Part shown: positions 9,264 through 18,175 of the stretch, one piece after another
How positions within the stretch are numbered: the first letter of the stretch is position 1
Layout of the letters: every line of letters begins with the position of its first letter
NCBI RefSeq assembly: GCF_001552595.1
Contig: NZ_BCRM01000001.1
Span: 186,001-250,000 of the forward strand
DNA length: 64,000 nucleotides
From: Rhodococcus erythropolis NBRC 15567
Lineage (GTDB): Bacteria; Actinomycetota; Actinomycetes; Mycobacteriales; Mycobacteriaceae
Direction: 5' to 3'
Notes under the pieces: generated by a model
Seen by the model: the letters and a program-made list of their open reading frames with translations, nothing else
Database searches by the model: none
Told to the model about the DNA's origin: nothing
Program-made: the position numbers and the translations under genes

Positions 9264-10588
9264 GTAGTCCATCGCACAAGGAGCGAGGCGCCGGCGTGAT
9301 GCGGCGTCTCGCCCGAGTGCCTGCAGCCGCGGAGCCGGAAGTGCTTGCGGTGGTTGCCGAGTTGGCCCGACGACTCGACGAGCGCAGTGCCGACATCGCG
9401 CGTGAGATGGCCTTCATGATGGCTCACGAAATCGACCAATTGGATGCAGACGCCAAATTGCTCGAAATGCTCGAGGCCAGCGTGCAGGGAAACATCACGA
9501 CGATCATCCACGTATTGGCCAACGACATTCCGATCGATCATCTCCAACCGACCACTGCCGCAGTGGAATACGCTCTGCGTCTGGCGCAGCGGGACGTTCC
9601 GTCCAACTCTCTCGTTCGGGCCTACCACATGGGCCAAGGCGATCTGATGCGAATCTGTCACGACGAAATCAGCACACTGGATATTCCGGCGCGACTCACT
9701 TTGGCTGTCCTGAAACACACTTCGGATGTGGTCTACAGCTACATCGACTGGATCACGCTCTACGTCTTCGACGCGTACGAGCGGGAACGCAGTCGATGGA
9801 TGGCAGCGCAGGGAAACCTCCATTCGGCCGCGATCCACGCCCTCCTGTCCGGCACCAACGCAGATACCGCTGCTTTCGAAGCTGAGACCGGATACCGACT
9901 TGGTCAGAACCACGTCGCCCTGGTGGTTTGGTCGACATGGGATGCGGACGTCATGGGTATCAACACGCTCGATCGACTCGTACGTGATCTCGGCGCAGCG
10001 GCGGGAGCGGACAAGCCGCCGATCATCACCGCCATCGATCGACGCACGGTGTGGGCGTGGCTGCCGTTCGGTCGCCGGGTGCCTGCGCCGGATCCGGAGG
10101 TTCTCGCTGCGGCAGTGCCGTTGGACGGCGGAGCGCGGGTGGCAATCGGACTGCCAGGGTCAGGGGTCGAAGGTTTCAAGCGATCTCACGAACAGGCAAC
10201 CGCCGCCTATTCGGTTGCTGCCGTGCCGGATACGCCGCAACGGCCGGTGGTGAGCTTCGGGGACCGCGGCGTCGCTGTGGTTTCACTTCTGTCCGAGAAC
10301 ATCGATTCTACGAAGTCATGGGTCTGGGAGGTGCTAGGCCCGTTGGCGGACGATACGCCTTCTGCTGCATCCTTGCGGACGACGTTGAGTGTGTACTTCG
10401 CCCACGGAGAAAGCCATCTGCACACTGCCAATCACATGAATCTGCACCGGAATACGGTGAAGTATCGCATCAACAAGGCGCTCGGAGATCCAGTCGCTGC
10501 CGGCCGAGACAAGTTGGATCTCGCTCTGGCCCTGCAGGTTTGTGAGTTGTTGGGTAGATCGGTCTTGCGCCCCGCCAAAACGTCGTGA
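9260..10588 (+). CDS. PucR/CdaR-type transcriptional regulator
   Basis: A 442-residue regulator ending in the PucR C-terminal helix-turn-helix, visible as YFAHGESHLHTANHMNL plus HRNTVKYRINKAL (residues about 383-415). Before it lies a GGDEF-like/CdaR region that does not carry a catalytic GGDEF motif. The N-terminal half is helical and unassigned. GTG at 9260 makes the same 4-bp overlap seen in the preceding pair; GTG 9296 or ATG 9299 with GAGG at 9285-9288 are alternatives giving MRRLARVP. As the last gene of the operon it probably controls this same operon, but no operator could be identified. Confidence 0.8.
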   Translation: MSSPSHKERGAGVMRRLARVPAAAEPEVLAVVAELARRLDERSADIAREMAFMMAHEIDQLDADAKLLEMLEASVQGNITTIIHVLANDIPIDHLQPTTAAVEYALRLAQRDVPSNSLVRAYHMGQGDLMRICHDEISTLDIPARLTLAVLKHTSDVVYSYIDWITLYVFDAYERERSRWMAAQGNLHSAAIHALLSGTNADTAAFEAETGYRLGQNHVALVVWSTWDADVMGINTLDRLVRDLGAAAGADKPPIITAIDRRTVWAWLPFGRRVPAPDPEVLAAAVPLDGGARVAIGLPGSGVEGFKRSHEQATAAYSVAAVPDTPQRPVVSFGDRGVAVVSLLSENIDSTKSWVWEVLGPLADDTPSAASLRTTLSVYFAHGESHLHTANHMNLHRNTVKYRINKALGDPVAAGRDKLDLALALQVCELLGRSVLRPAKTS

Positions 10589-10600
10589 GTTGTGGACGCG

Positions 10601-10657
10601 ACACGGCCTGTGGGCTCCGTATCGGGGTTTGATGACCGATGCGGAGCCTGGCCGTGT
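10601..10657. terminator. Long bidirectional terminator hairpin
   Basis: ACACGGCC (10601-10608) pairs with GGCCGTGT (10650-10657), GGCTCCG (10613-10619) with CGGAGCC (10642-10648), and TCGG (10622-10625) with CCGA (10636-10639). The result is a long stem with small internal loops between two convergent genes. TTCTGTTGT follows on the plus side. It probably ends the plus-strand operon and also protects it from minus-strand transcription. Confidence 0.7.
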
Positions 10658-10666
10658 TCTGTTGTG

Positions 10667-10688
10667 CCTGAGGTTCTTCTCAGGTTTT
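10667..10688 (+). terminator. Intrinsic terminator with T run
   Basis: CCTGAG, loop GTTCTT, CTCAGG, then TTTT: a compact rho-independent terminator for the plus-strand operon. It lies only 10 bp beyond the larger hairpin and overlaps the last codons of the convergent DUF222-HNH gene. Confidence 0.6.
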
Positions 10689-11984
10689 GAAGGTGGTGTT
10701 CGCGGGCCGTGGGTGCTGGCCGGGGTCGATCGAGGGTGGTGGGATGAACCACGGTTTGTTGTCGGTGCCTATTCGGATTTCCCATTTCCCGACGAATCCG
10801 GTTTTTCGGTGCATCAATCGGTGATGTGAACGGCACAGCAGGACAAGGTTGTTCATCACGGTCGGGCCGCCGTTGGCCCAGTGCCGGATGTGGTGTGCAT
10901 CCGTCCACGCGGGCACACATGTGCAGCCGGGGAACGCGCAGCCTTTGTCCCGGGCGATCAACGCCACTCGCTGCTCCGCAGAGACCAACCGTTTCCCGGG
11001 TCTCGCATCCAACGGAGCCCCGTGACCGTCGAGCAGAACAGTGGAGAGGAAACAATCGCAGCCGAGGAGTCTGGTCTGCGAGACGGACAGTGGTCCGAGC
11101 CACGGCATGTGCCCGACATCAAGATCCGACACAGCCACTCCACCACCATCGGGCGAGGGTGCGGCTGCGCAGTCCCGATGCTCCGCCAGATCACGGGCGT
11201 TGATGTGAACATTCACATGCGGCCGCTGACCACCATCCGTACCGGTCTTCGCGCAGTCGAGGTAGCGGCGAATCAGTTCGGTGAACCCATCCGCCGTCCG
11301 CTTCGCCGCCGACCGAGAATCCGGAGTTCCATCCGGTGCCGGGGTCGGCATCGTCAGATTCGACAACGCCGACAACAACATTTCCCCGGTGAGAGCATCG
11401 AAATCACCGCGCACCACCACCCGACCATTCAACGTCGACGCGATCCGCAACTCATTCCGATCCACATCCTCGGCGGGCGGAATCTCATCGGACTCGAACA
11501 CTCGCTCCAAGGTCGCGATAACACTCCGCACCTTCGTCGTCGTCGCCTCCACGCCCGACGCAGCAGCCAACAACAAATCGACACAGCGAGGCAACGCCTC
11601 CTCCGGCATCCCCTTCGGAGGTGACTCGCAGAACGCCACGATCAACACGGCATGATCGAAGGAGCAATCCCCGCCATCGAACCGGGCAGCCACCGCCGGA
11701 AAAGGCCGAAGCGCCGCACCCAACGCGGCGATCTTCTTCCCATCCCGAACCTGCAGCATCGTGTTCGCCGCCAACCAGCAACCCACCCCGCGGCTGGCAA
11801 TCACCTGATCATCGGGCCGCAACGACAACTCGTCGACCACTGCCACACGCACAGCCTCGAGACGAAGAATCTCCGCACTCGCCTCGATAGCAGCAGCACG
11901 CAACTCAGAAGCAGACAACCGCCACATGCGTCCGCGCAACCCCACCGCAGAACCCGAGACCACATCCGACAACAGAACACTCAT
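10680..11984 (-). CDS. DUF222 and HNH endonuclease domain protein (13E12 repeat family)
   Basis: A 434-residue protein with the DUF222 helical region in the N-terminal two thirds and a C-terminal HNH nuclease domain. The nuclease motif is CAFPGCTCVPAWTDAHHIRHW followed by GGPTVMNNLVLLCRSHHRLMH, with both CxxC-like pairs and the histidines intact, so it should be catalytically competent. These proteins are multicopy in mycobacteria and rhodococci (13E12 family) and their function is not settled. The ATG at 11984 has GGGGGA 5 bp upstream; an upstream ATG at 12023 would place the SOS palindrome inside the gene. Expression is likely LexA-controlled because a perfect SOS box lies 32 bp before the start. 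Confidence 0.9.
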   Translation of the reverse strand: MSVLLSDVVSGSAVGLRGRMWRLSASELRAAAIEASAEILRLEAVRVAVVDELSLRPDDQVIASRGVGCWLAANTMLQVRDGKKIAALGAALRPFPAVAARFDGGDCSFDHAVLIVAFCESPPKGMPEEALPRCVDLLLAAASGVEATTTKVRSVIATLERVFESDEIPPAEDVDRNELRIASTLNGRVVVRGDFDALTGEMLLSALSNLTMPTPAPDGTPDSRSAAKRTADGFTELIRRYLDCAKTGTDGGQRPHVNVHINARDLAEHRDCAAAPSPDGGGVAVSDLDVGHMPWLGPLSVSQTRLLGCDCFLSTVLLDGHGAPLDARPGKRLVSAEQRVALIARDKGCAFPGCTCVPAWTDAHHIRHWANGGPTVMNNLVLLCRSHHRLMHRKTGFVGKWEIRIGTDNKPWFIPPPSIDPGQHPRPANTTFKT

Positions 11985-12015
11985 TGAATCCCCCGATCCC
12001 CACCCCAGACAATAC

Positions 12016-12031
12016 TCGAACATGCGTTCGA
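12016..12031. promoter_or_regulatory. SOS box (LexA operator) for the DUF222-HNH gene
   Basis: TCGAACATGCGTTCGA is an exact match to the actinobacterial SOS consensus TCGAAC-N4-GTTCGA. It lies 31 bp upstream of the DUF222-HNH start on the minus strand and about 70 bp from the divergent SWIM gene, so either or both promoters could respond to DNA damage. Several mycobacterial 13E12 genes are known LexA targets, which supports the assignment. Confidence 0.85.
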
Positions 12032-12100
12032 GTCAAGAGCTGATTCACTAAAGAATCGGCCTGACTCTGCGATGTCAGCGGGTTGTCATACTGTGGTCGA

Positions 12101-13399
12101 GTGACTTCGCCGTGGACAGCTGGGCAGGTGGCGTCGGTAGCTCCCGACGCCGCATCGCTGGCCGCTGCGCGTAAGTTGGCTGGTTCGTGGAGCCATGCCG
12201 GCAGTAGCGGTCTCGCGCTCTGGGGGCTGTGTCAGGGCAGCGGCTCGAAGCCGTATCAAGCAGTGGTTGACCTGCGGGGTCCTGCATACAAGTGCTCGTG
12301 CCCCAGTCGAAAGTTTCCGTGCAAACATGCTCTGGGGCTGCTGGTGGAATGGTCGGAAGGGCGTGTGCCGACGGCGGACGAGCCGGCCGACTTCGCGGCA
12401 GAGTGGTTGTCGCGCCGCGAGGAGAAGACCGAGAACACCGGCGAAAGCGGCGACGAGGCGCCCAAGAAGTCTCCCGACCCGGCGACAGCGCAGAAGCGCG
12501 CCGACCGCGTTGCGAGCGGGCTCGTCGAATTGGACCTGTGGATCACCGATCAGATCCGGGGCGGTCTGGCGGCGATGGACACGTCCTGGGCGGGCTTCGA
12601 CGCGGTAGCCGCTCGAATGGTGGATGCTCAGGCGCCCGGTATTGCAGGCACGCTTCGAGCATTGGCGGGAATCGTTGCGTCTACGGAGAACTGGCCCGAG
12701 AAGGTCCTCGACGAGTTGGCTCGGTTGCACCTGCTGGTCGCTGCGCATCAGAAGCTGTCCGAGTTGCCGGAAGATCTTGCCTATTCGGTGAAAGCGCACG
12801 TCGGCTATCCCGTCTCAACCGAGAGTGTGATGGAATCGATTCCGGTGAAAGAGAACTGGATGATTCTCGGTTCCGGGATCACCGAGGAGAAGCGACTGTT
12901 CACCCGAACCGTGTGGATGCTCGGCAGGAATTCGAAACGGTGGGCCATGCTGCTCGACTTCTCCCACGGGTCACCCAATTTTGCCACCGAAACGCCGCCA
13001 GTCGGGTTTCTGCTCAATGCCGATGTTCATTTCTATCCCGGTGCCGCGGCATTGCGGGCGCGGATGGGGGCAACGCACGGTGAACCGGAGCCCTTCACAA
13101 CCATGCCGTTCGGAAGCATCGACGCTGCGTTGCAGCAGTTTACCGATGCCCTCGCCGCAGATCCCTGGTTGCGCTCGTGGCCGGCAGTGATCAGTTCGGT
13201 GGTCCCGTCGTTCGTCGACGGTTCCTGGTTTCTCGTCGACGAATCGGGCACAGCGCTTCGGGCAGAAGGTGATTCGGATCTTCTGTGGAAGTTGCTCGGT
13301 ATTTCCGGCGGTTACCCGGTCACGGTCTGCGGAACGTGGAATGCGCTGGCTCTTACTCCGATCTCGGTTTTCACGGGAGGGCAGGTGATCGTGCTGTGA
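12101..13399 (+). CDS. SWIM zinc-finger protein (YehQ-like)
   Basis: A 432-residue cytoplasmic protein. The SWIM zinc finger is at residues 65-76 as C65-x-C67-x6-C74-x-H76 (CSCPSRKFPCKH), complete for zinc binding. SWIM fingers bind DNA or protein; the remainder (residues 100-430) has no domain I can name. A polar linker rich in Glu, Lys and Pro lies at about 105-140. GTG at 12101 is preferred over a TTG at 12083, although no strong ribosome site is seen. It is the first of five genes that each overlap the next by 4 bp, so the protein is probably made in step with DUF5691, MoxR, DUF5682 and vWA proteins. The SOS box 70 bp upstream may influence it. Confidence 0.85.
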   Translation: MTSPWTAGQVASVAPDAASLAAARKLAGSWSHAGSSGLALWGLCQGSGSKPYQAVVDLRGPAYKCSCPSRKFPCKHALGLLVEWSEGRVPTADEPADFAAEWLSRREEKTENTGESGDEAPKKSPDPATAQKRADRVASGLVELDLWITDQIRGGLAAMDTSWAGFDAVAARMVDAQAPGIAGTLRALAGIVASTENWPEKVLDELARLHLLVAAHQKLSELPEDLAYSVKAHVGYPVSTESVMESIPVKENWMILGSGITEEKRLFTRTVWMLGRNSKRWAMLLDFSHGSPNFATETPPVGFLLNADVHFYPGAAALRARMGATHGEPEPFTTMPFGSIDAALQQFTDALAADPWLRSWPAVISSVVPSFVDGSWFLVDESGTALRAEGDSDLLWKLLGISGGYPVTVCGTWNALALTPISVFTGGQVIVL

Positions 13400-14880
13400 G
13401 CACTTTGATCTCGGCTGCTCTTCTCGGGACTGCCAGAACCTTAACAACATTCGAGGAGCTGCCGGCCGAAGTGCGAGGCCATGCCCGCGAACTCGACGGC
13501 GATCCTGCCGAGATGCTTCTGGCAGCAGCAGCGTTGGAGAGGGCGTACCGCCGTGGCGGTGCGGGCTCCACCACGGCGGCCGTGCCGACACCTGCTCCAG
13601 ACGATGTGCGATTCACGCTGCCGGAATCCTCATCGGCGCACCTGCTGTCGATGCTCGCGGCCAAGGCGACCTTGCTCGACGAGTGGTTCGCAGTCGCGTT
13701 GGAGCGCAACTACCGTGCGCCTGATCATCTGGTCGCCGAGTTGCTTTCCTTTGCACGTGCGAGCGAAGCTCACCGGGAGAGCATCCTGCAGATCGTCGGC
13801 GAGCGTGGCCGATGGCTAGCCGCGCAAAACCCCGAGTGGAGCAAGCTCGTCCGAACCAGGGATGCAAATCCGGATGTCTGGCGTCACGGAAGTTCGTCCC
13901 AGCGCACGCAGTGGCTGATAGACACTCGCCGAACAGATCCCGCGCTGGCACTGGCCGAACTCAGAAAATCGTGGGGCACCGAGCGGGGCGAACAGAAGGC
14001 TGCATTTGTCTCGACTCTGGCAATCGGATCGAGCGCCGACGATCAACCATTGTTGGAGGAAGCCCTCGACGACCGTCGCAAGGACGTGCGACGCGCAGCA
14101 GCGGAGGTGCTCGGACGTATTCCCGAATCGGAGTTCGGGGAGCGAATGGCTGCGCGGGTTCAGAAATGGGCGCGGGTGGAGCGGAAACTGCTTCGATCCA
14201 CGTTGGTCATCCTGCCGCCTGAGGAAGTCGATGCGGCGTCGAGGCGAGACGGCATCGAAGATCGGCCGAATCCACACACCGACTATCGTGCCGAGTACGT
14301 GCGTCAGGCGATCAGTTCTGCACCGTTGTCTTTGTGGAACAACATGATCGGTGAACCCGGCAAGGTCATGGGGATGAGCGTTGACGAAGGCTGGGAGCCG
14401 ATCCTTCACGACGCTTGGTCCACCGCTGCAGTCGCGCAGAACAATGCGGAATGGGCGCTGGAACTCTTTCGCACGCGCGGCACGGCCACTGATCGACGCC
14501 TACTCCCGTTGGTGCCGGCCAAGGCTCTGGCTGACCTGTTGAGGTCTGGAAACGGCGACGCCAATGTTCTGCACCCGGGCAGGGCAGCGATCTACGACGC
14601 TCTGCGAGGTCCATGGCCAGACGACATCACCCGGGCAGTCGTGGCCCAGTGGGAACGAGTTGCGGCCAGACGTGCCGATGGGGGCGCCAAGGCCGGCGAA
14701 TTCTCGCGCTACAAATACAGCGCATCGCTACGCCTGGCCGAGAGTCGATTTCCCTACAGCGCAGTAACTTTGCTCGATCGGGCTGCGGAACGTGCACGTG
14801 ACCCGGACTGGCGGCAGACCTTCGCCAGAACTGCCAGCGCCATCACCCACCGCAAGACCCTGCTCGAGGAGCTCACATGA
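13396..14880 (+). CDS. DUF5691 protein with HEAT-like region
   Basis: A 494-residue soluble protein, mostly alpha-helical by composition. I assign it to DUF5691, a family found beside SWIM, MoxR and vWA genes. A stretch near residues 215-255 (PLLEEALDDRRKDVRRAAAE then VLGRIPESEFG) looks like a HEAT/armadillo repeat, suggesting a scaffold role. No catalytic motif is visible. GTG at 13396 overlaps the SWIM stop codon as GTGA; an earlier in-frame start would run 110 bp into that gene. The end overlaps the MoxR start as ATGA. Function unknown; the assignment rests on neighbourhood as much as on sequence. Confidence 0.7.
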   Translation: MSTLISAALLGTARTLTTFEELPAEVRGHARELDGDPAEMLLAAAALERAYRRGGAGSTTAAVPTPAPDDVRFTLPESSSAHLLSMLAAKATLLDEWFAVALERNYRAPDHLVAELLSFARASEAHRESILQIVGERGRWLAAQNPEWSKLVRTRDANPDVWRHGSSSQRTQWLIDTRRTDPALALAELRKSWGTERGEQKAAFVSTLAIGSSADDQPLLEEALDDRRKDVRRAAAEVLGRIPESEFGERMAARVQKWARVERKLLRSTLVILPPEEVDAASRRDGIEDRPNPHTDYRAEYVRQAISSAPLSLWNNMIGEPGKVMGMSVDEGWEPILHDAWSTAAVAQNNAEWALELFRTRGTATDRRLLPLVPAKALADLLRSGNGDANVLHPGRAAIYDALRGPWPDDITRAVVAQWERVAARRADGGAKAGEFSRYKYSASLRLAESRFPYSAVTLLDRAAERARDPDWRQTFARTASAITHRKTLLEELT

Positions 14881-15992
14881 CTGACAGCGCAACCGTGCCC
14901 ACCACAGAACCGGCAAAGCTGATGCGGCCCCACGCAGAGCAGGAGTACGCACTCGAACTCGAAGCACTGGCCGCGCAGGACACCCGCCCGCGTCCACCGT
15001 CGTGGAACTTGTCGCCCTGGGCCGTGGTGACGTATCTGTTGGGTGGCACTCTCGACGACGGAACGGTCATTTCACCGAAGTACGTCGGTCCACGGCGGTT
15101 GATGGAAGTGGCCGTCGCAACTCTTGCCACCGACCGGGCGCTACTGCTGTTGGGCGTGCCGGGTACAGCCAAGACCTGGGTCTCCGAACACCTTTCGGCT
15201 GCAATCTCGGGTGCGTCGACGCTACTGGTTCAAGGCACGTCGGGTACACCCGAGGAAGCTATCCGCTACGGCTGGAACTACGCACGCCTTCTCTCGGAGG
15301 GGCCGACCGCCGGTGCGCTGGTGCCGTCACCTGTGATGACCGCGATGGAAACCGGGAAGATCGCCCGCGTCGAAGAGTTGACGCGTATTCCGGCCGACGT
15401 GCAGGACGCCCTCATCACCATTCTCTCCGAGAAGACGTTGCCGGTGCCGGAACTGGGCATCGAGGTGCAGGCAGCCAAGGGCTTCAATCTGATCGCTACC
15501 GCCAACGATCGCGATCGCGGTGTCAACGATCTGTCGTCCGCACTACGTCGACGGTTCAACACAGTTGTTCTCCCGTTGCCGGCCAGCGAGGAGGACGAGG
15601 TGGCTATCGTGGCACGCCGAGTCGAACAGTTGGGCGCAGCACTGGAATTGCCGACAACCCCCGCAGCAGCCGAGGAAATTCGCCGGGTCGTCACCGTGTT
15701 CCGGGAACTGCGATCAGGCACGACCACCGACGGCCGCACCAAGTTGAAGTCCCCGTCCGGAACTCTGTCGACGGCGGAGGCGATCTCGGTGGTCACCAAC
15801 GGTTTGGCGTTGTCTGCGCATTTCGGGGACGGCGTACTTCGGGCATCCGACGTCGCTGCCGGAATCCTGGGTTCGGTGATCAAGGATCCGATCGCAGACA
15901 AGGTTGTGTGGAACGAGTACCTCGAGGCAGTAGTGCGTGAACGCGGCGAGTGGTCCGACTTCTACCGGGCGTGCCGCGAGGTCACCGGGTGA
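14877..15992 (+). CDS. MoxR-type AAA+ ATPase (YehL-like)
   Basis: A 371-residue AAA+ ATPase. Walker A is GVPGTAKT at residues 93-100. The Walker B position reads ARVEELTR (163-170), with Glu166 where the usual aspartate sits, followed by the MoxR-typical IPADVQDALITILSEK. Sensor 1 is LIATAND and the arginine finger region is ALRRRF. MoxR ATPases act as chaperones that, with vWA proteins, insert cofactors into or remodel client proteins. Here the vWA partner is the fifth gene of the same operon. An acidic, disordered-looking N-terminus of about 45 residues precedes the ATPase core. ATP hydrolysis is likely, though the Walker B change might alter it. Confidence 0.9.
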   Translation: MTDSATVPTTEPAKLMRPHAEQEYALELEALAAQDTRPRPPSWNLSPWAVVTYLLGGTLDDGTVISPKYVGPRRLMEVAVATLATDRALLLLGVPGTAKTWVSEHLSAAISGASTLLVQGTSGTPEEAIRYGWNYARLLSEGPTAGALVPSPVMTAMETGKIARVEELTRIPADVQDALITILSEKTLPVPELGIEVQAAKGFNLIATANDRDRGVNDLSSALRRRFNTVVLPLPASEEDEVAIVARRVEQLGAALELPTTPAAAEEIRRVVTVFRELRSGTTTDGRTKLKSPSGTLSTAEAISVVTNGLALSAHFGDGVLRASDVAAGILGSVIKDPIADKVVWNEYLEAVVRERGEWSDFYRACREVTG

Positions 15993-18175
15993 CCATCGTG
16001 ATTCCGGACCTGCGTGTCCGGGTCTTCGGTATCCGTCACCACGGCCCGGGATCTGCTCGTTCGGTTCGGCAGGGCCTGGAAGAGTTTTCCCCCGACGTGG
16101 TCCTGATCGAAGGTCCTTCGGATGCAGACCCGTTGGTGATGCTGGCGGCATCGGAGTCGATGGAACCGCCGATTGCGTTGCTCGCGTACGCTACTGGCGA
16201 ACCGTCGAAGGCGGCCTTCTGGCCGTTTGCGGTGTTCTCACCTGAATGGCAAGCGCTGCAGTGGGCTGCGAAGAACGGTGTGCAGGCAAGGTTCTGCGAT
16301 CTGCCCGCGTTCAACGTGTTGGCGGATCAGGGGATTCGTACTGTCCGCGAGGGCGATCCTCTGTCTGAACTGGCCGCGGCCGCGGGTTTCGACGACACCG
16401 AACGCTGGTGGGATTCGGTGATCGAATCAAGCTCGGGCGCAGATTCTTTCGATGCGATCACCGAGGCGATGGAGGCGCTGCGTGAGACAGTGCCGATCGA
16501 CGAGGAGACAGCGCATCGCGAAGCGTATATGCGGCAGGTGCTGCGAAAGACGTTGAAGGATGGCGCCGAGCGGGTAGCGGTCGTCTGCGGAGCTTGGCAC
16601 GCGCCGGCGTTGGTCGGAGCCCTGGGGCCTGCGGCTCCCGACGCCCGCATTCTCAAGGGGATGTCCAAGGTCAAGACCTCGCTGACCTGGGTTCCCTGGA
16701 CACATTCACGCCTGGCGTCGGCATCGGGTTACGGAGCCGGAATCACCTCGCCGGGCTGGTATCACCATCTGTTCACCGCGAACGACAAGACGATCACGCG
16801 GTGGCTCACCAAAGTTGCGAGGGTGCTCAGGGACGAGGACCTTCCCATCTCGAGTGCTCACGTCATCGAAGCTGTCCGATTGGCAGATACGTTGGCTGCA
16901 CTGCGTTCTCGCCCGCTGGCCGGATTGTCGGAAGTTACCGAGGCTACGAGGTCGGTAATGTGCGACGGAAACGACGTTCTTCTGGATCTGATCACACGAA
17001 GACTCGTTGTGGGCGAAGCCCTGGGCACGGTGCCCGAAGAAACTCCGACGGTTCCGCTCGAAGCAGACCTGCGAGCACGTTCGAAGACTTTGCGGCTCAA
17101 ACAACAAGCGGGAGCCAAGAATCTCGATCTGGACCTGCGACGCGATATCGACGTCGAGCGTTCCCAGTTCCTGCACCGACTGGGGATCCTCGAGATCGAT
17201 TGGGGAACCCCGGCCGACAGTGAGGTCCGTTCCACCGGAACTTTCCGAGAGACTTGGGCGCTGCAATGGAAGCCCGAATTCTCGGTCTCGGTGATCGAGG
17301 CGTCGCTGTGGGGTACGACGGTGGCCGCAGCGGCGGCATCACGTGTCGTCTCGAAGATCAACGAGCCGGACATCACTCTCGCGTCACTGATCGGACTACT
17401 GGAGAACTCACTGCTCGCAAACCTCCCGGCAGCTTTGTCTGCGGTTTTGGAGAGTGTGAAAACAGTTGCGGCACTAGACCATGACGTGTCACATCTGATG
17501 GCGGCGCTACCGACGCTGACCCGAACGCTGCGATACGGCGATGTGCGCGGAACCGATGTGACGGCGTTGATCGACGTCGCCGACAGCTTGTTGATCCGGA
17601 TCTGCACCGGCCTCGCAGTCGCCGTCACCGGACTGGACGATCCCAGCGCCGAGGAGTTTCGCGATCACCTCGACAAGGTTCACTCGGCAGTCATGGTCCG
17701 TGACGATCGCGATGCGAGCGCACGGTGGCTGCAGGCGATGGCCGGCGTGATCGACCGTGACGACGTCAACGGTTTACTCGTCGGACGGATGGTGCGGCTA
17801 CTGCGCGACAGCGGTTCGATCACGGAAACCGCTGCAGCCCAGCGCTTGTCTCGGGCCCTGTCCGTGGGAAGCGCGCCGACCGCCAAAGCCGGGTGGGTCG
17901 ACGGGTTTCTCGGTGGGGGAGGGCTTGTGCTCGTTCACGATCGAGCGTTGCTCACGCTGATCGACACGTGGGTCCGCCAACTTCGTGAGCAGGACTTCAT
18001 CGACACGCTTCCGTTGCTTCGACGCACGTTCGGAGCCTTCGAGGCAGGGGAGCGTCGAGCGATCGGTCAGGCGGTCAGAGGTGGACGACGCGTCGAGACG
18101 ACAGTGGAGACTGACGCGCGACGCGGCCGAGCGGCAATGGCGGTCGTTGCCGAGATACTGGGAGCGCGCGTATGA
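15989..18175 (+). CDS. DUF5682 protein (YehM-like), possible TraB/TIKI-type fold
   Basis: A 728-residue cytoplasmic protein of family DUF5682. The N-terminal 210 residues have features reminiscent of the TraB/TIKI/ChaN superfamily: FGIRHHGPGS at 13-22, VLIEGP with Glu41, and a second G-x-x-H motif, GAWH, at 201-204 in VAVVCGAWHAPAL. Two GxxH-like motifs and a conserved glutamate are what that superfamily uses for metal-dependent hydrolysis, so a peptidase-like activity is conceivable; this is inference. The C-terminal 500 residues are helical and unassigned. GTG at 15989 overlaps the MoxR stop as GTGA, and the gene's end overlaps the vWA start as ATGA. It may be the effector or client of the MoxR-vWA pair. 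Confidence 0.78.
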   Translation: MTIVIPDLRVRVFGIRHHGPGSARSVRQGLEEFSPDVVLIEGPSDADPLVMLAASESMEPPIALLAYATGEPSKAAFWPFAVFSPEWQALQWAAKNGVQARFCDLPAFNVLADQGIRTVREGDPLSELAAAAGFDDTERWWDSVIESSSGADSFDAITEAMEALRETVPIDEETAHREAYMRQVLRKTLKDGAERVAVVCGAWHAPALVGALGPAAPDARILKGMSKVKTSLTWVPWTHSRLASASGYGAGITSPGWYHHLFTANDKTITRWLTKVARVLRDEDLPISSAHVIEAVRLADTLAALRSRPLAGLSEVTEATRSVMCDGNDVLLDLITRRLVVGEALGTVPEETPTVPLEADLRARSKTLRLKQQAGAKNLDLDLRRDIDVERSQFLHRLGILEIDWGTPADSEVRSTGTFRETWALQWKPEFSVSVIEASLWGTTVAAAAASRVVSKINEPDITLASLIGLLENSLLANLPAALSAVLESVKTVAALDHDVSHLMAALPTLTRTLRYGDVRGTDVTALIDVADSLLIRICTGLAVAVTGLDDPSAEEFRDHLDKVHSAVMVRDDRDASARWLQAMAGVIDRDDVNGLLVGRMVRLLRDSGSITETAAAQRLSRALSVGSAPTAKAGWVDGFLGGGGLVLVHDRALLTLIDTWVRQLREQDFIDTLPLLRRTFGAFEAGERRAIGQAVRGGRRVETTVETDARRGRAAMAVVAEILGARV

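Noticed and set aside
10680..11984. DUF222-HNH gene as a mobile element or homing intron
   Set aside because: No flanking repeats, reverse transcriptase or intron structure; chromosomal multicopy 13E12 genes are normal in this group.
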